Positions 7,618-14,940 of a DNA stretch of 45,644 bases are shown here, in pieces (position 1 is the stretch's first letter; each line of letters begins with the position of its first letter). The position numbers were made by a program, and so were the translations under genes. The stretch comes from Oscillatoria salina IIICB1 (GTDB lineage: Bacteria > Cyanobacteriota > Cyanobacteriia > Cyanobacteriales > SIO1D9): assembly GCF_020144665.1 (NCBI RefSeq), contig NZ_JAAHBQ010000053.1, positions 1 to 45,644 on the forward strand, given 5' to 3'. The notes under the pieces were generated by a model, which was not told the origin of the DNA, made no database searches, and worked only from the letters and a program-made list of their open reading frames with translations.

Positions 7618-7965
7618 TTAAACCGCCTCACTTTCTTGCATTACTGCCTCATTTTTTTCGATTGCGGCTTCAATTTCTTCTGGAAATGCCTCAGCATAAG
7701 CCCAAGCATTTACCAAATCAGCAGCAGAAAGCTGAGGAAAGCTTTCTAGTATTTTCGCATCAGAAGCACCAAGACGACAATAATTTATCAACGACCAAAC
7801 GGGAATCCGAGTTTTAGCGATACAAGCATCACCTCCCACCACTCCGGGAGTCTTAGTAATTCCGCTTGAACCGTTGCTTAAACTTTCTGTCAGTATTTGG
7901 ATAATTTCAGCTTTTTCTGAGGAAGATAAGTTAAGAATTTGACTTTTTAATTGTTGCAATTTCAT
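7618..7965 (-). CDS. DUF433 antitoxin-type protein, copy 2
   Basis: This 115-residue protein has an N-terminal helical segment (MKLQQLKSQILNLSSSEKAEIIQ) and a C-terminal DUF433 domain containing GVVGGDACIAKTRIPVW and the LSAADLVNAWAYAEAFPEEIE helix, a winged-helix-like DNA-binding fold. I chose the ATG at 7965 rather than an upstream in-frame ATG at 8076. The paralogue at 8425-8751 starts at the same MKLQ, and the DNA further upstream is a degraded copy of non-coding and gene-end sequence. It overlaps nothing and is followed 3 bp later by the PIN-like gene. By analogy it neutralises and co-represses that partner (inference). Confidence 0.85.
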   Translation of the reverse strand: MKLQQLKSQILNLSSSEKAEIIQILTESLSNGSSGITKTPGVVGGDACIAKTRIPVWSLINYCRLGASDAKILESFPQLSAADLVNAWAYAEAFPEEIEAAIEKNEAVMQESEAV

Positions 7966-7984
7966 ATTGTTAGTATTAAGCAAG

Positions 7985-8085
7985 TTGACTAGCGGCAAAT
8001 GAAGAAAATTTACGATGCACCTAAAACTATTTTTAATAATTTTAACATGGGTTTTAGTAGCTAGCAGGAGAGCCACAGTTAAGAA
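7985..8085. repeat. Duplication footprint of the 8.77-8.86 kb sequence
   Basis: This spacer between the two DUF433/DUF5615 pairs aligns with about 8768-8860, which covers the leader of the upstream pair and the last codons of the exported-protein gene. Shared words include GAAAAT, ACGATGCACC, ATTTTTAATAATT and GAGAGCC. It is therefore a degenerate remnant left by the tandem duplication that created the second pair. Confidence 0.6.
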
Positions 8086-8421
8086 TTAATTTTGCGGACG
8101 GTTGACTCGAATTAACTTATTTCTTAAAGTTTCTTCTCGCTCAATAGCCTCATTAATTCGCCTTGCCAAACTTGTCACATTTCGATCTACTGAACAAACG
8201 ATGATACCCGCATGATTGGCTTCTAAGCGATGTAATCTTACAAAATCATGCCGATTCTGGGTCAATACTACTCGCTCATTATTCACAGCAAATTCTAATA
8301 CTTCGGGGTCAGTAAATCCAGCATTTCCTGACTCTTGAACTGTAAGAATATTATGACCCATAGCACGTAATAATTTCACAACAGGTAAGGGAAATTGTTC
8401 ATCCGCATAAATATTTGCCAT
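8086..8421 (-). CDS. DUF5615 PIN-like protein (toxin-type), copy 1
   Basis: This 111-residue PIN-like protein begins NIYADEQFPLPVVKLLR, continues with LEFAVNNERVVLTQNRHDFVRLH and AGIIVCSVDRNVTSLARRINEAIE, and ends in the same REETLRNKLIRVNRPxN tail as copy 2. The acidic residues of the first block and the D of the NRHDF motif are kept in both copies, so neither looks inactivated. It starts 3 bp after the DUF433 stop, in the order expected of a toxin-antitoxin operon. RNase activity is assumed from family membership only. Confidence 0.85.
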   Translation of the reverse strand: MANIYADEQFPLPVVKLLRAMGHNILTVQESGNAGFTDPEVLEFAVNNERVVLTQNRHDFVRLHRLEANHAGIIVCSVDRNVTSLARRINEAIEREETLRNKLIRVNRPQN

Positions 8422-8424
8422 TAT

Positions 8425-8751
8425 TTATACTTCTGCTTGTTGTTGAAGTGCTTTTTCAATTTCTTCGGTAAATGCTTCAGCATAAGCCCAAGCATTCACC
8501 AAATCAATAGCATTAAGTTGTGGATAAAAATAAAGTAGTTCAGCATCAGTTGAACCCTGACGACGTAAACTTACAAGCATCCAAACGGGAATTCGAGTTT
8601 TAGCGATACAAGCATCACCTCCCACCACACCGGGAGTCTTAGTAATTCCGCTTGAACCGTTGCTTAAACTTTCTGTCAGGATTTGCATAATTTCAGCTTT
8701 TTCTGAGGAAGATAAGCTAAGAATTTGTTTTTTCAATTCTTGTAGTTTCAT
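8425..8751 (-). CDS. DUF433 antitoxin-type protein, copy 1
   Basis: This 108-residue protein shares nearly the whole N-terminal half with copy 2 (ILTESLSNGSSGITKTPGVVGGDACIAKTRIPVW). The recognition part after it differs (MLVSLRRQGSTDAELLYFYPQLNAIDL against SLINYCRLGASDAKILESFPQLSAADL). Such divergence in the half likely to contact the operator or the toxin suggests the two pairs have become insulated from each other. The leader between it and the upstream exported-protein gene is only 54 bp, so it could be read through from that gene or have its own promoter. Confidence 0.85.
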   Translation of the reverse strand: MKLQELKKQILSLSSSEKAEIMQILTESLSNGSSGITKTPGVVGGDACIAKTRIPVWMLVSLRRQGSTDAELLYFYPQLNAIDLVNAWAYAEAFTEEIEKALQQQAEV

Positions 8752-8805
8752 TTCGTTAAAATTAGCTAAAAATAAAGAAAATCAACGATGCACCCAACTC
8801 GATTT

Positions 8806-9723
8806 TTAATAATTGTAGCCTGGTTCTCGGTAAATTGTCCGAGAGCCGCGATTAATTGTTAGTAAATAACGATTATTACCTTCGACACGGGCAAAATATT
8901 CTGTTTCGCCTCTAGTATGAAAATAACTCGTTCCCCCATCGGCAGTAATACTATCAGCTAGAGCGCCATTAAGCAGCAAATTTCTACTTCTTTTATCATA
9001 AACATTCATCCGCAATTGTCCTTGCTGATGATAAACTCTGACCGCGTACTCGTCAGTTTGAAAAGCGAGAACTGTCCTTTCCTCTGGACTATTGGGATTG
9101 GGATTTGTTTGAGTTTCAAAGGAAATAATATTGCCATCGAGAGTAACCCGACAAGTAGCAGTTGTTCCATTACTTCGGCGCCGTAATAATATAGTTCTAA
9201 CTCCACTTCTGTCGGGAAGAAAATCAGTAACTTCAATGTCTGATGTATTAGTATTAAATATAGTTAAAGCACGGTTTCGACAAGCATTAAGTGCGGCAAG
9301 AGGAACAGTAGTTAAATCAGAATCATTTCTTCCATCGCTACCGTTAGGATTATAAGTTTTAAGCACGGGTTCGGAAACAATTCGCCGCCCATTTTGATAA
9401 ACTTCTAAACGGCTAGAGTTAATAAAGTAGTTGGTAGACTGATTAGTAGCAGTATAAGTATTGTCTTGTCTTCGGTTAGCAGGAAGACGAATTGAATTAG
9501 CAGAATTTTTTGCTTGTCCGATATAGAATAAACGGCCGTTAACTTGACAAATATAAATCCAGAAATTTGGTGTTTCAAAAGAACGTTCTGGTAAGATATC
9601 GTTACCGCAGACAGTTCCGCTTTGTGCAAATACAGGTTGAGTTGGGGTAACAATAGTGCTAAGAATTCCCCATCCAGCTAAAGTAATTAAGATACCAGCG
9701 AGATACCGAGATTTAATTTTCAT
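8806..9723 (-). CDS. Exported protein of unknown function
   Basis: This 305-residue protein has a clear signal peptide (MKIKSRYLAGILITLAGWGILS to PVFAQS, cleavage after an A-x-A-type FAQ/S region). The mature part is rich in Asn, Thr, Arg and Tyr with beta-prone stretches such as RTILLRRRSNGTTATCRV and YAVRVYHQQGQLRMNVYDKR. Cysteines occur at CGND, YICQV, NACRN and TCRV. The pattern resembles other cyanobacterial periplasmic or cell-surface proteins, but I recognise no domain. A degraded copy of its 3' end lies between the two downstream toxin-antitoxin-like pairs, showing that the gene end was part of the duplicated segment. Confidence 0.75.
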   Translation of the reverse strand: MKIKSRYLAGILITLAGWGILSTIVTPTQPVFAQSGTVCGNDILPERSFETPNFWIYICQVNGRLFYIGQAKNSANSIRLPANRRQDNTYTATNQSTNYFINSSRLEVYQNGRRIVSEPVLKTYNPNGSDGRNDSDLTTVPLAALNACRNRALTIFNTNTSDIEVTDFLPDRSGVRTILLRRRSNGTTATCRVTLDGNIISFETQTNPNPNSPEERTVLAFQTDEYAVRVYHQQGQLRMNVYDKRSRNLLLNGALADSITADGGTSYFHTRGETEYFARVEGNNRYLLTINRGSRTIYREPGYNY

Positions 9724-9950
9724 GGTTATTTTTCCTACTCTCTATGATCTTTTCTGTTCAAAGTGCCGTTTTTTGGCGCTTACGCAGCAAAATTTAATAT
9801 TTGCGATCGCTACTATCTAGTTTGACACAGAGACAACGATCGCAATCGCTAAAGTTTCGTGAGAGTTATCACACCCATTCTTGAATTGATGTCACCCAAG
9901 GCTGGTTTTCGGTAATTTAGAATAATAGAGTCAGCGATCGGGGTAGCGAA

Positions 9951-10049
9951 ATGATGAAAGTTTCTAACCCACCACTAAAAGAAAATCCTTTTACAGTTTA
10001 TCGAGATCCAAAAACTGGTAAATGGATGGTTGTCAAACCTAATAAATAA
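9951..10049 (+). CDS. Small 32-residue protein
   Basis: A short frame encodes a Pro- and Lys-rich peptide with the segments NPFTVYRDPKTGKWMVVKP. It has its own downstream terminator at 10097-10129. The text reads like a real protein (an aromatic and Lys/Asp-rich beta-hairpin style 'YRDPKTGKW' with no rare-codon noise), and I believe similar small proteins occur in cyanobacteria, but I cannot confirm that here. ATG at 9951 and 9954 are both possible starts; a GGGG lies about 10 bp upstream. Confidence 0.55.
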   Translation: MMKVSNPPLKENPFTVYRDPKTGKWMVVKPNK

Positions 10050-10096
10050 TTCAACTTTGTGTCTGATTTTTTCGGACAAGGGAACGCAAACAGGTT

Positions 10097-10129
10097 AAAC
10101 TACAAAGGTTAGCTACTTTTGTAGTTTTT
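10097..10129 (+). terminator. Rho-independent terminator of the small gene
   Basis: A perfect 10-bp stem (AAACTACAAA/TTTGTAGTTT, arms 10097-10106 and 10118-10127) with an 11-nt loop ends in a T tract. It lies 10 bp before the next start codon, so it could alternatively act as a leader attenuator of the oxygenase gene. Confidence 0.7.
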
Positions 10130-10139
10130 ATGTTAATTT

Positions 10140-11027
10140 ATGAGTAAATACCATAATCTCCAGCGAATTCAGCAACTCGATCCCCAAAAAGATCGCTGTA
10201 AAATTTGTCATTTAATTGCCGGATATGAGTTTCCTTGGGACGTTGTCCGCGCTTTAGAAATAGCTTTACTGCGGACATTTTGCGTTCCCAGTATTTCTCA
10301 ATTATTAAATAAAACTGGGGAATTTCGCTTGCATACCCAAAAACGCTACGACGATACTGCATTACTGGTAGCGGAAATTATCAAATGGGGTTACGACAGC
10401 GATCGCGGTTCCCAAGCTATTCAACGCATGAACCAAATTCACGGACGTTTTCCCATCAGTAACGAAGATTTTCTTTATGTTCTTTCAACTTTTATTTATG
10501 AACCGATTCGCTGGAATCAACGCTTTGGTTGGCGTTTAATGTGCGAAACTGAAAAGCAAGCTTGTTATTATTTTTGGCAAGCAATTGGTGAGAGAATGGA
10601 GATTAAAAATATTCCTCCTAATTACACAGCTTTTGAACAATTTAACCTGGAATACGAACGGGAAAACTTTCATTATTCAGCAACAAATCGTCAGGTTGGA
10701 GAAGCAACGATAAAAATGTTTCTCGGTTGGTTTCCTAGCTGGTTAAGTCCAGTTTTGCGACCAGGTGTTTATGCAATGTTAGACGAAAAAATGCTAGATG
10801 CTTTTGGTTTTCCCCATCCCTCACCGCAAATGCGATCTTTAGTTGAAAATAGCTTAAAATTGCGAGGTAATTTGGTCAGAATTCTGCCACCCCGAACCCA
10901 ACCAGAATTTTTCACAGATTCTCAGTTACGCAGTTATCCCCAAGGTTATAAACTAACTGATTTGGGTCCAAAAAAAATGCTTGATTCCCTTAATCAAGGT
11001 CAAAAGCTAAGTGATGACAACAAATAA
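10140..11027 (+). CDS. MpaB/DUF2236-type oxygenase family protein
   Basis: This 295-residue protein matches the ER-bound oxygenase MpaB/rubber-oxygenase catalytic family (DUF2236). The blocks seen are FPWDVVRALEIALLRTFCVPSIS, RYDDTALLVAEIIKWGYDSDRGSQAIQRMNQIHGRFPISNEDFLYVLSTFIYEPIRWNQRFGW, and a second helical half with WFPSWLSPVLRP. In this family His residues (here the NQIHGRF position) ligate a b-type haem. The substrate cannot be read from sequence. There is no signal peptide, so it is probably cytoplasmic or membrane-peripheral. It stands alone between the small gene and the ATPase, separated from the latter by about 100 bp. Confidence 0.75.
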   Translation: MSKYHNLQRIQQLDPQKDRCKICHLIAGYEFPWDVVRALEIALLRTFCVPSISQLLNKTGEFRLHTQKRYDDTALLVAEIIKWGYDSDRGSQAIQRMNQIHGRFPISNEDFLYVLSTFIYEPIRWNQRFGWRLMCETEKQACYYFWQAIGERMEIKNIPPNYTAFEQFNLEYERENFHYSATNRQVGEATIKMFLGWFPSWLSPVLRPGVYAMLDEKMLDAFGFPHPSPQMRSLVENSLKLRGNLVRILPPRTQPEFFTDSQLRSYPQGYKLTDLGPKKMLDSLNQGQKLSDDNK

Positions 11028-11125
11028 ACATATTAGATTATTTTGATTTTATCTTTGCTAAGATGAGATAATAATTTTCATCGTCTGAGTAACAAATATT
11101 GCTATCTATATAAGTAGCTTTGCTT

Positions 11126-12196
11126 ATGAAAGTTCAATCAATTCAGCTAAAATATTTTAAAAGATTTCGTAATTCTCCGACTTTGGATTTTGGCAATCCA
11201 GAAACTGGTTTAGCAGAAAATTTAATTGTTTTAGTAGGAATAAATGGTGCAGGGAAAACAAGTATTTTACAAGCAATTGCAGCAACATTAGGAGTTGCAA
11301 CTGGAAGATTATCAAAGCTTTCTGATTTAGAATTAGAATGGAAAGGATTTAACTACGAATTACTCGCAAGCAACTGGGGTCGCTTTGAACCGGAGGTAAA
11401 TCTAAAGGTGCAATTTTCCTCTTCAGAATTGAAAGCAATTCATGAGTTTTATCAAAAATTACAGGAAATGGGGCGTAATTTACCCGTTTCTCCTGCTCAA
11501 GAACATATTGTCAATCTCAAATGGCAAAAAGATCGTGTTCATGCAGATACTGTTGCTGAATTGTTTCAATTCAAAGGACGAGCATATGCTAAACAACTTT
11601 TGCGATCTGAAGGTTTTACTGTTTTTGAGCGAGTAGGCACAGTTTTCTGGTACACTGAACAAAGAACTTCAACTAGTTTAACAACTGAAGATCCCGAACG
11701 GAAACTGGAAATTACTGAAGATATTTTACGCGATCGCCTTTCAAAGTGGCGGCAGTTTCATCAAGATTTAGAAACAGGTAGAATTCAGCAATTACGACCA
11801 GGACAAAAAGACTTATATGCCGAAATTGAACAAGCTTACAGAATAGTTTTTCCAGAACGTAGCTTTGAAGGTCCAAGTCTGCGACAGAATATAGACGATC
11901 TCCTCAAGGAACCTTGGTTTTATCTATATGACGGCAAAAATCAGTATGAAATTTCAGAAATGTCTGGGGGTGAGCGTGCCATTTTTCCCATTTTACTTGA
12001 TTTTGCTAGTTGGAACATTCATAATTCTGTGATCTTGATTGACGAGATTGAGTTGCACTTACATCCACCAATGCAACAAGCATTACTTAGAGCTTTGCCT
12101 AAATTAGGCAAAAACAATCAATTTATTATTACTACCCACTCTGACTATGTAGAGCAGTTAGTTCCTGAAGCACAAATTATTCGTTTAGAGGCTTAG
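11126..12196 (+). CDS. AAA/ABC-type ATPase, AriA-like (PARIS-type defence pair)
   Basis: This 356-residue protein is a complete SMC/RecF-like ABC ATPase. It has Walker A GINGAGKT (38-45), an ABC signature MSGGERA (Ser at about 280), Walker B VILIDEIE (Asp306, Glu307), a D-loop-like LHLHP and the H-loop TTHS (His338). The ATG at 11126 was preferred over an upstream TTG. The next gene, 2 bp downstream, encodes a DUF4435 protein. An AAA_21-type ATPase with a DUF4435 TOPRIM partner is the composition of PARIS (AriA/AriB), in which the ATPase senses phage anti-restriction proteins and releases the toxic partner. Other ATPase/DUF4435 pairs exist, so the PARIS label is a strong hypothesis rather than proof. 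Confidence 0.8.
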   Translation: MKVQSIQLKYFKRFRNSPTLDFGNPETGLAENLIVLVGINGAGKTSILQAIAATLGVATGRLSKLSDLELEWKGFNYELLASNWGRFEPEVNLKVQFSSSELKAIHEFYQKLQEMGRNLPVSPAQEHIVNLKWQKDRVHADTVAELFQFKGRAYAKQLLRSEGFTVFERVGTVFWYTEQRTSTSLTTEDPERKLEITEDILRDRLSKWRQFHQDLETGRIQQLRPGQKDLYAEIEQAYRIVFPERSFEGPSLRQNIDDLLKEPWFYLYDGKNQYEISEMSGGERAIFPILLDFASWNIHNSVILIDEIELHLHPPMQQALLRALPKLGKNNQFIITTHSDYVEQLVPEAQIIRLEA

Positions 12197-12198
12197 TC

Positions 12199-13083
12199 GT
12201 GAGTGTTATTAAGGGGAGGAAAATAATTTTTTGTGAGGGAAAGAAGAGTAGTTTAGACTATCAATTGCTCCCAAAAATCCTTGAGAACATTTCAGGAGAT
12301 CGACCTACGATTGTTCCTACGGGTGGTAAATTTACATTTTCTGTTTTTGCTCAAGGATATTTCTTTCGAGAGGATCTAGAAAATCAACATTATCTTGTCT
12401 TTCGGGATCGAGATTTTGACGTTGAACCAACAGCAAATGTTCAATTACTTCAACTAAATACTAGATTAGGTCGAAAATTCATGTTTCTCACACATCGTGC
12501 TTGCATTGAAAATTATCTTCTAGAGCCTAATTTAATCCATGAATATTGGACAGCCAAATATGTTGAAAAGCAAGAAAATCCTAGTTCCCGATGGGGACAT
12601 GGTAATTCACCGGGAATTCAAGCAATTGCTGCGTGGATTGAAAATGCAGCGAGGAGTTTGTTATACTACCAAGCTGTAAGATGGGCATTAGCCGATCTGT
12701 TACGGCTAAGTGCAGTGCGATCGCAGCTTAAAACTACATGGACGGGTGGTAGCGGTAAACTTCCTTCTTCTTTAACTCGTCAAAACTGTAATAATGAAGC
12801 TATCAAGTTAGTTAATCAATTTCTACAAGCTGTTGATACAGTTACACAAGAAAGATTTACAGAACAACTTAATATTTATTGCGATCGGTTTGCTCAAGAT
12901 GAATTTTGGCAACAGCAGCAGTATACGATCTGGTTTCATGGTAAAGATTTGCAAAAAGCAATGCAAATTAAACAACCTCAATACATTTCTTTAAAATCAT
13001 TTTATAATTGGGCTATTAGTCACTTTGAGATCGCTCAATATCCAGATATTATTGAATTAAGGACAAAGATTGAAAAGCTATAA
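12199..13083 (+). CDS. DUF4435 TOPRIM-like protein, AriB-like effector
   Basis: This 294-residue DUF4435 protein starts with GTG 2 bp after the ATPase stop. TOPRIM-type residues are visible: KIIFCEGKKSSLDYQLL with Glu13 and Asp20, then HYLVFRDRDFDVE with Asp70, Asp72 and Asp74. The RACIENYLLEP block (Glu104, Asn105, Tyr106) is typical of DUF4435. In PARIS the equivalent AriB subunit is a nuclease reported to cleave host tRNA when released from AriA. All acidic residues expected for metal binding are present, so the copy looks intact. The gene pair is convergent with the radical SAM gene and has no evident terminator. It is probably a co-translated two-gene abortive-infection module. Confidence 0.8.
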   Translation: MSVIKGRKIIFCEGKKSSLDYQLLPKILENISGDRPTIVPTGGKFTFSVFAQGYFFREDLENQHYLVFRDRDFDVEPTANVQLLQLNTRLGRKFMFLTHRACIENYLLEPNLIHEYWTAKYVEKQENPSSRWGHGNSPGIQAIAAWIENAARSLLYYQAVRWALADLLRLSAVRSQLKTTWTGGSGKLPSSLTRQNCNNEAIKLVNQFLQAVDTVTQERFTEQLNIYCDRFAQDEFWQQQQYTIWFHGKDLQKAMQIKQPQYISLKSFYNWAISHFEIAQYPDIIELRTKIEKL

Positions 13084-13113
13084 AACTTTCCCTTAATCAA
13101 ACTCAAAAATAAC

Positions 13114-14754
13114 TCAAAGTTTTGCTGTTTTTGGCTGCTTTAATTTCTGGGAATAAAAAGACGCAGATTCGTCTCCTGTCAAGCATTCTTGAGCAAACTT
13201 AATCAAATGATGACCCACAAGTCCCACATGAATTAACCCTTCAATATTGCCCGATTTAAGTTTAGGATAAGCCATCTGCCAAAACGTGCGGCGATAGTGA
13301 CTAAAAACACCCACTCGCACCAGCAAATTAGCTAAAATTGTCAAACCTTTACGAATATTAGCAGGAGAAGTTCGCGCCGGACTATTAGGAACCTTAATTC
13401 GGTTCGGATAAGTATGTTCTAAATTGTAAGCAAAACGTTGATATAAAAATTCGGGTTCGTAAGCAGTAGTAATGCAACGTCGCCACATTTCCACCACATC
13501 TTCATAAGGCATTAAAAAATCAACATTCGACTCGCGATTTTCATCAAATACTAAACGTCCTTCTTGCTCTAACCTTCGCCACAAAGGAGTTCTCGGCAAA
13601 GCATGAAGCAAATTAATTGTTAGCATCGGAATGTTAGAAAGGCGAATAAACTCTAAAATTCGGTCAGCAGTATCCGGCGTATCAGTATCGAGTCCCATGA
13701 TAATTCCCGATACCACTTCCATACCGTAACTGTTGAGAGTTTTTACCGCATCTAAAATCGGAATACTCAAATTTTGTTGCTTAGAAATTGAGCGTAAAGC
13801 ATCCGTTTCTGGCGTTTCAATACCACAGAAAACCGTACAAAAATAAGCCTCGCGCATCATTTCTAAAAGCTTCGGACTTTGGGCGAGATTTAAAGTAGCT
13901 TCACAGGCAAATTGTACCGGATAGCCATTAGTTTTTTGCCAGTCGATCAGATAAGGAAGTAACTTGGTAGTAGCGCGGCGATCGCCAACAAAGTTATCAT
14001 CAACAAAATAAATCGCCCCCGGATTACCTGCCGCCAACATTGCATCAAGTTCTCTTAAAACTTGCTCCGGCGTTTTCAGCCGAGGGTTGCGCCCGTAAAG
14101 TTCCGGAATATCGCAGAACTCGCAGCGATAAGGACAACCACTCGAAAACTGCACATTACCCAAGAAATATTGATTTAAATTGATGAGATTGTAAGCCGGA
14201 GTCGGAAACTCACTCAGAGGGAGACGTTCCTTAGTTTCAAAACGAACTTGTGTTGAGGGGCGATCGCACTTTTCATCAAGATAGCGAATCATCTCATCCG
14301 TAGCATCCCCCAACTCACCCAAATGAAGGATATCAAAATCCGGGTAATATTCCGGACAACCAGAAACCGAAGGACCCCCCACCACAGTAATTTTGCCAGC
14401 TTCATGAGCAAATTGATTAATGCGATTAATCTGCGATCGCTGGATGTGCATTCCACTAACAATTACCACATCCGCCCAACGATAATCCGATTTTCGCGCC
14501 GGACGAATATTCTCATCAATAAAACGCACCTCCCACTCATCAGGCAAATAAGCAGCCACCAGTAAAATACCCTGTGGCGGCATAAAAGCCCGAACCCTAC
14601 CCATCAACGGATAAGCATGGTGTAAAGTCCCAAAAGAGCGCGAATACCGGGGAAAAACGCAAAGAATGCGGCGACGGTTTCGGGGAAAATAACGCTGTCT
14701 GCCCGTCGTACTTTCTGGAATTAGTCGGTCAAAATCCTTTAAAGTCGCAGTCAT
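13114..14754 (-). CDS. B12-binding domain radical SAM protein (DUF4070 type)
   Basis: This 546-residue enzyme has an N-terminal cobalamin-binding Rossmann domain (about 28-165; PQGILLVAAYLP, VIVSGMHIQ, VVGGPSVS). A radical SAM TIM barrel follows, with SSGCPYRCEFCDIP (Cys207, Cys211, Cys214 for the 4Fe-4S cluster), and then a C-terminal DUF4070-like region with FAYNLEHTYPNRIK. Such enzymes methylate or rearrange unreactive carbons; the family includes the hopanoid methylase HpnP and HpnJ. Substrate assignment is not possible from sequence, and many cyanobacteria carry several paralogues. The N-terminal ATG at 14754 is followed by a basic stretch. It is divergent from hisC and probably monocistronic. 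Confidence 0.85.
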   Translation of the reverse strand: MTATLKDFDRLIPESTTGRQRYFPRNRRRILCVFPRYSRSFGTLHHAYPLMGRVRAFMPPQGILLVAAYLPDEWEVRFIDENIRPARKSDYRWADVVIVSGMHIQRSQINRINQFAHEAGKITVVGGPSVSGCPEYYPDFDILHLGELGDATDEMIRYLDEKCDRPSTQVRFETKERLPLSEFPTPAYNLINLNQYFLGNVQFSSGCPYRCEFCDIPELYGRNPRLKTPEQVLRELDAMLAAGNPGAIYFVDDNFVGDRRATTKLLPYLIDWQKTNGYPVQFACEATLNLAQSPKLLEMMREAYFCTVFCGIETPETDALRSISKQQNLSIPILDAVKTLNSYGMEVVSGIIMGLDTDTPDTADRILEFIRLSNIPMLTINLLHALPRTPLWRRLEQEGRLVFDENRESNVDFLMPYEDVVEMWRRCITTAYEPEFLYQRFAYNLEHTYPNRIKVPNSPARTSPANIRKGLTILANLLVRVGVFSHYRRTFWQMAYPKLKSGNIEGLIHVGLVGHHLIKFAQECLTGDESASFYSQKLKQPKTAKL

Positions 14755-14878
14755 GGGGTCTAGCCAAGAGCAACAGTAATCAAAACAATCATAACCTCTT
14801 CCAGCCTTCTCTTAATCAGATTGAATATTATCGGTGTTAGCGAACTACATCTGTAACAAAAATTTGATAATGGGGATC

Positions 14879-14899
14879 GCCGATCGAGCTACGATCGGC
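14879..14899. other. Hairpin in the hisC leader
   Basis: A perfect 8-bp inverted repeat (GCCGATCG/CGATCGGC) with loop AGCTA lies 41 bp upstream of the hisC ATG. It has no T run, so it is not a terminator; it could be an operator or an mRNA leader stem. It contains two GATCG words, so it may also be only HIP1-related sequence. Confidence 0.4.
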
Positions 14900-14940
14900 A
14901 AAGTGTTTTCCAGTAAAGCCCAGGGAGCAAAAACTAGTCA

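Noticed and set aside
7966-8076. N-terminal extension of the second DUF433 protein
   Set aside because: The paralogue starts at the internal MKLQ, and the extension is encoded by decayed duplicated non-coding sequence.
13114-14754. Assignment as hopanoid 2-methylase HpnP
   Set aside because: The domain layout matches, but several B12-binding radical SAM paralogues share it and no hopanoid genes are adjacent, so no symbol was given.
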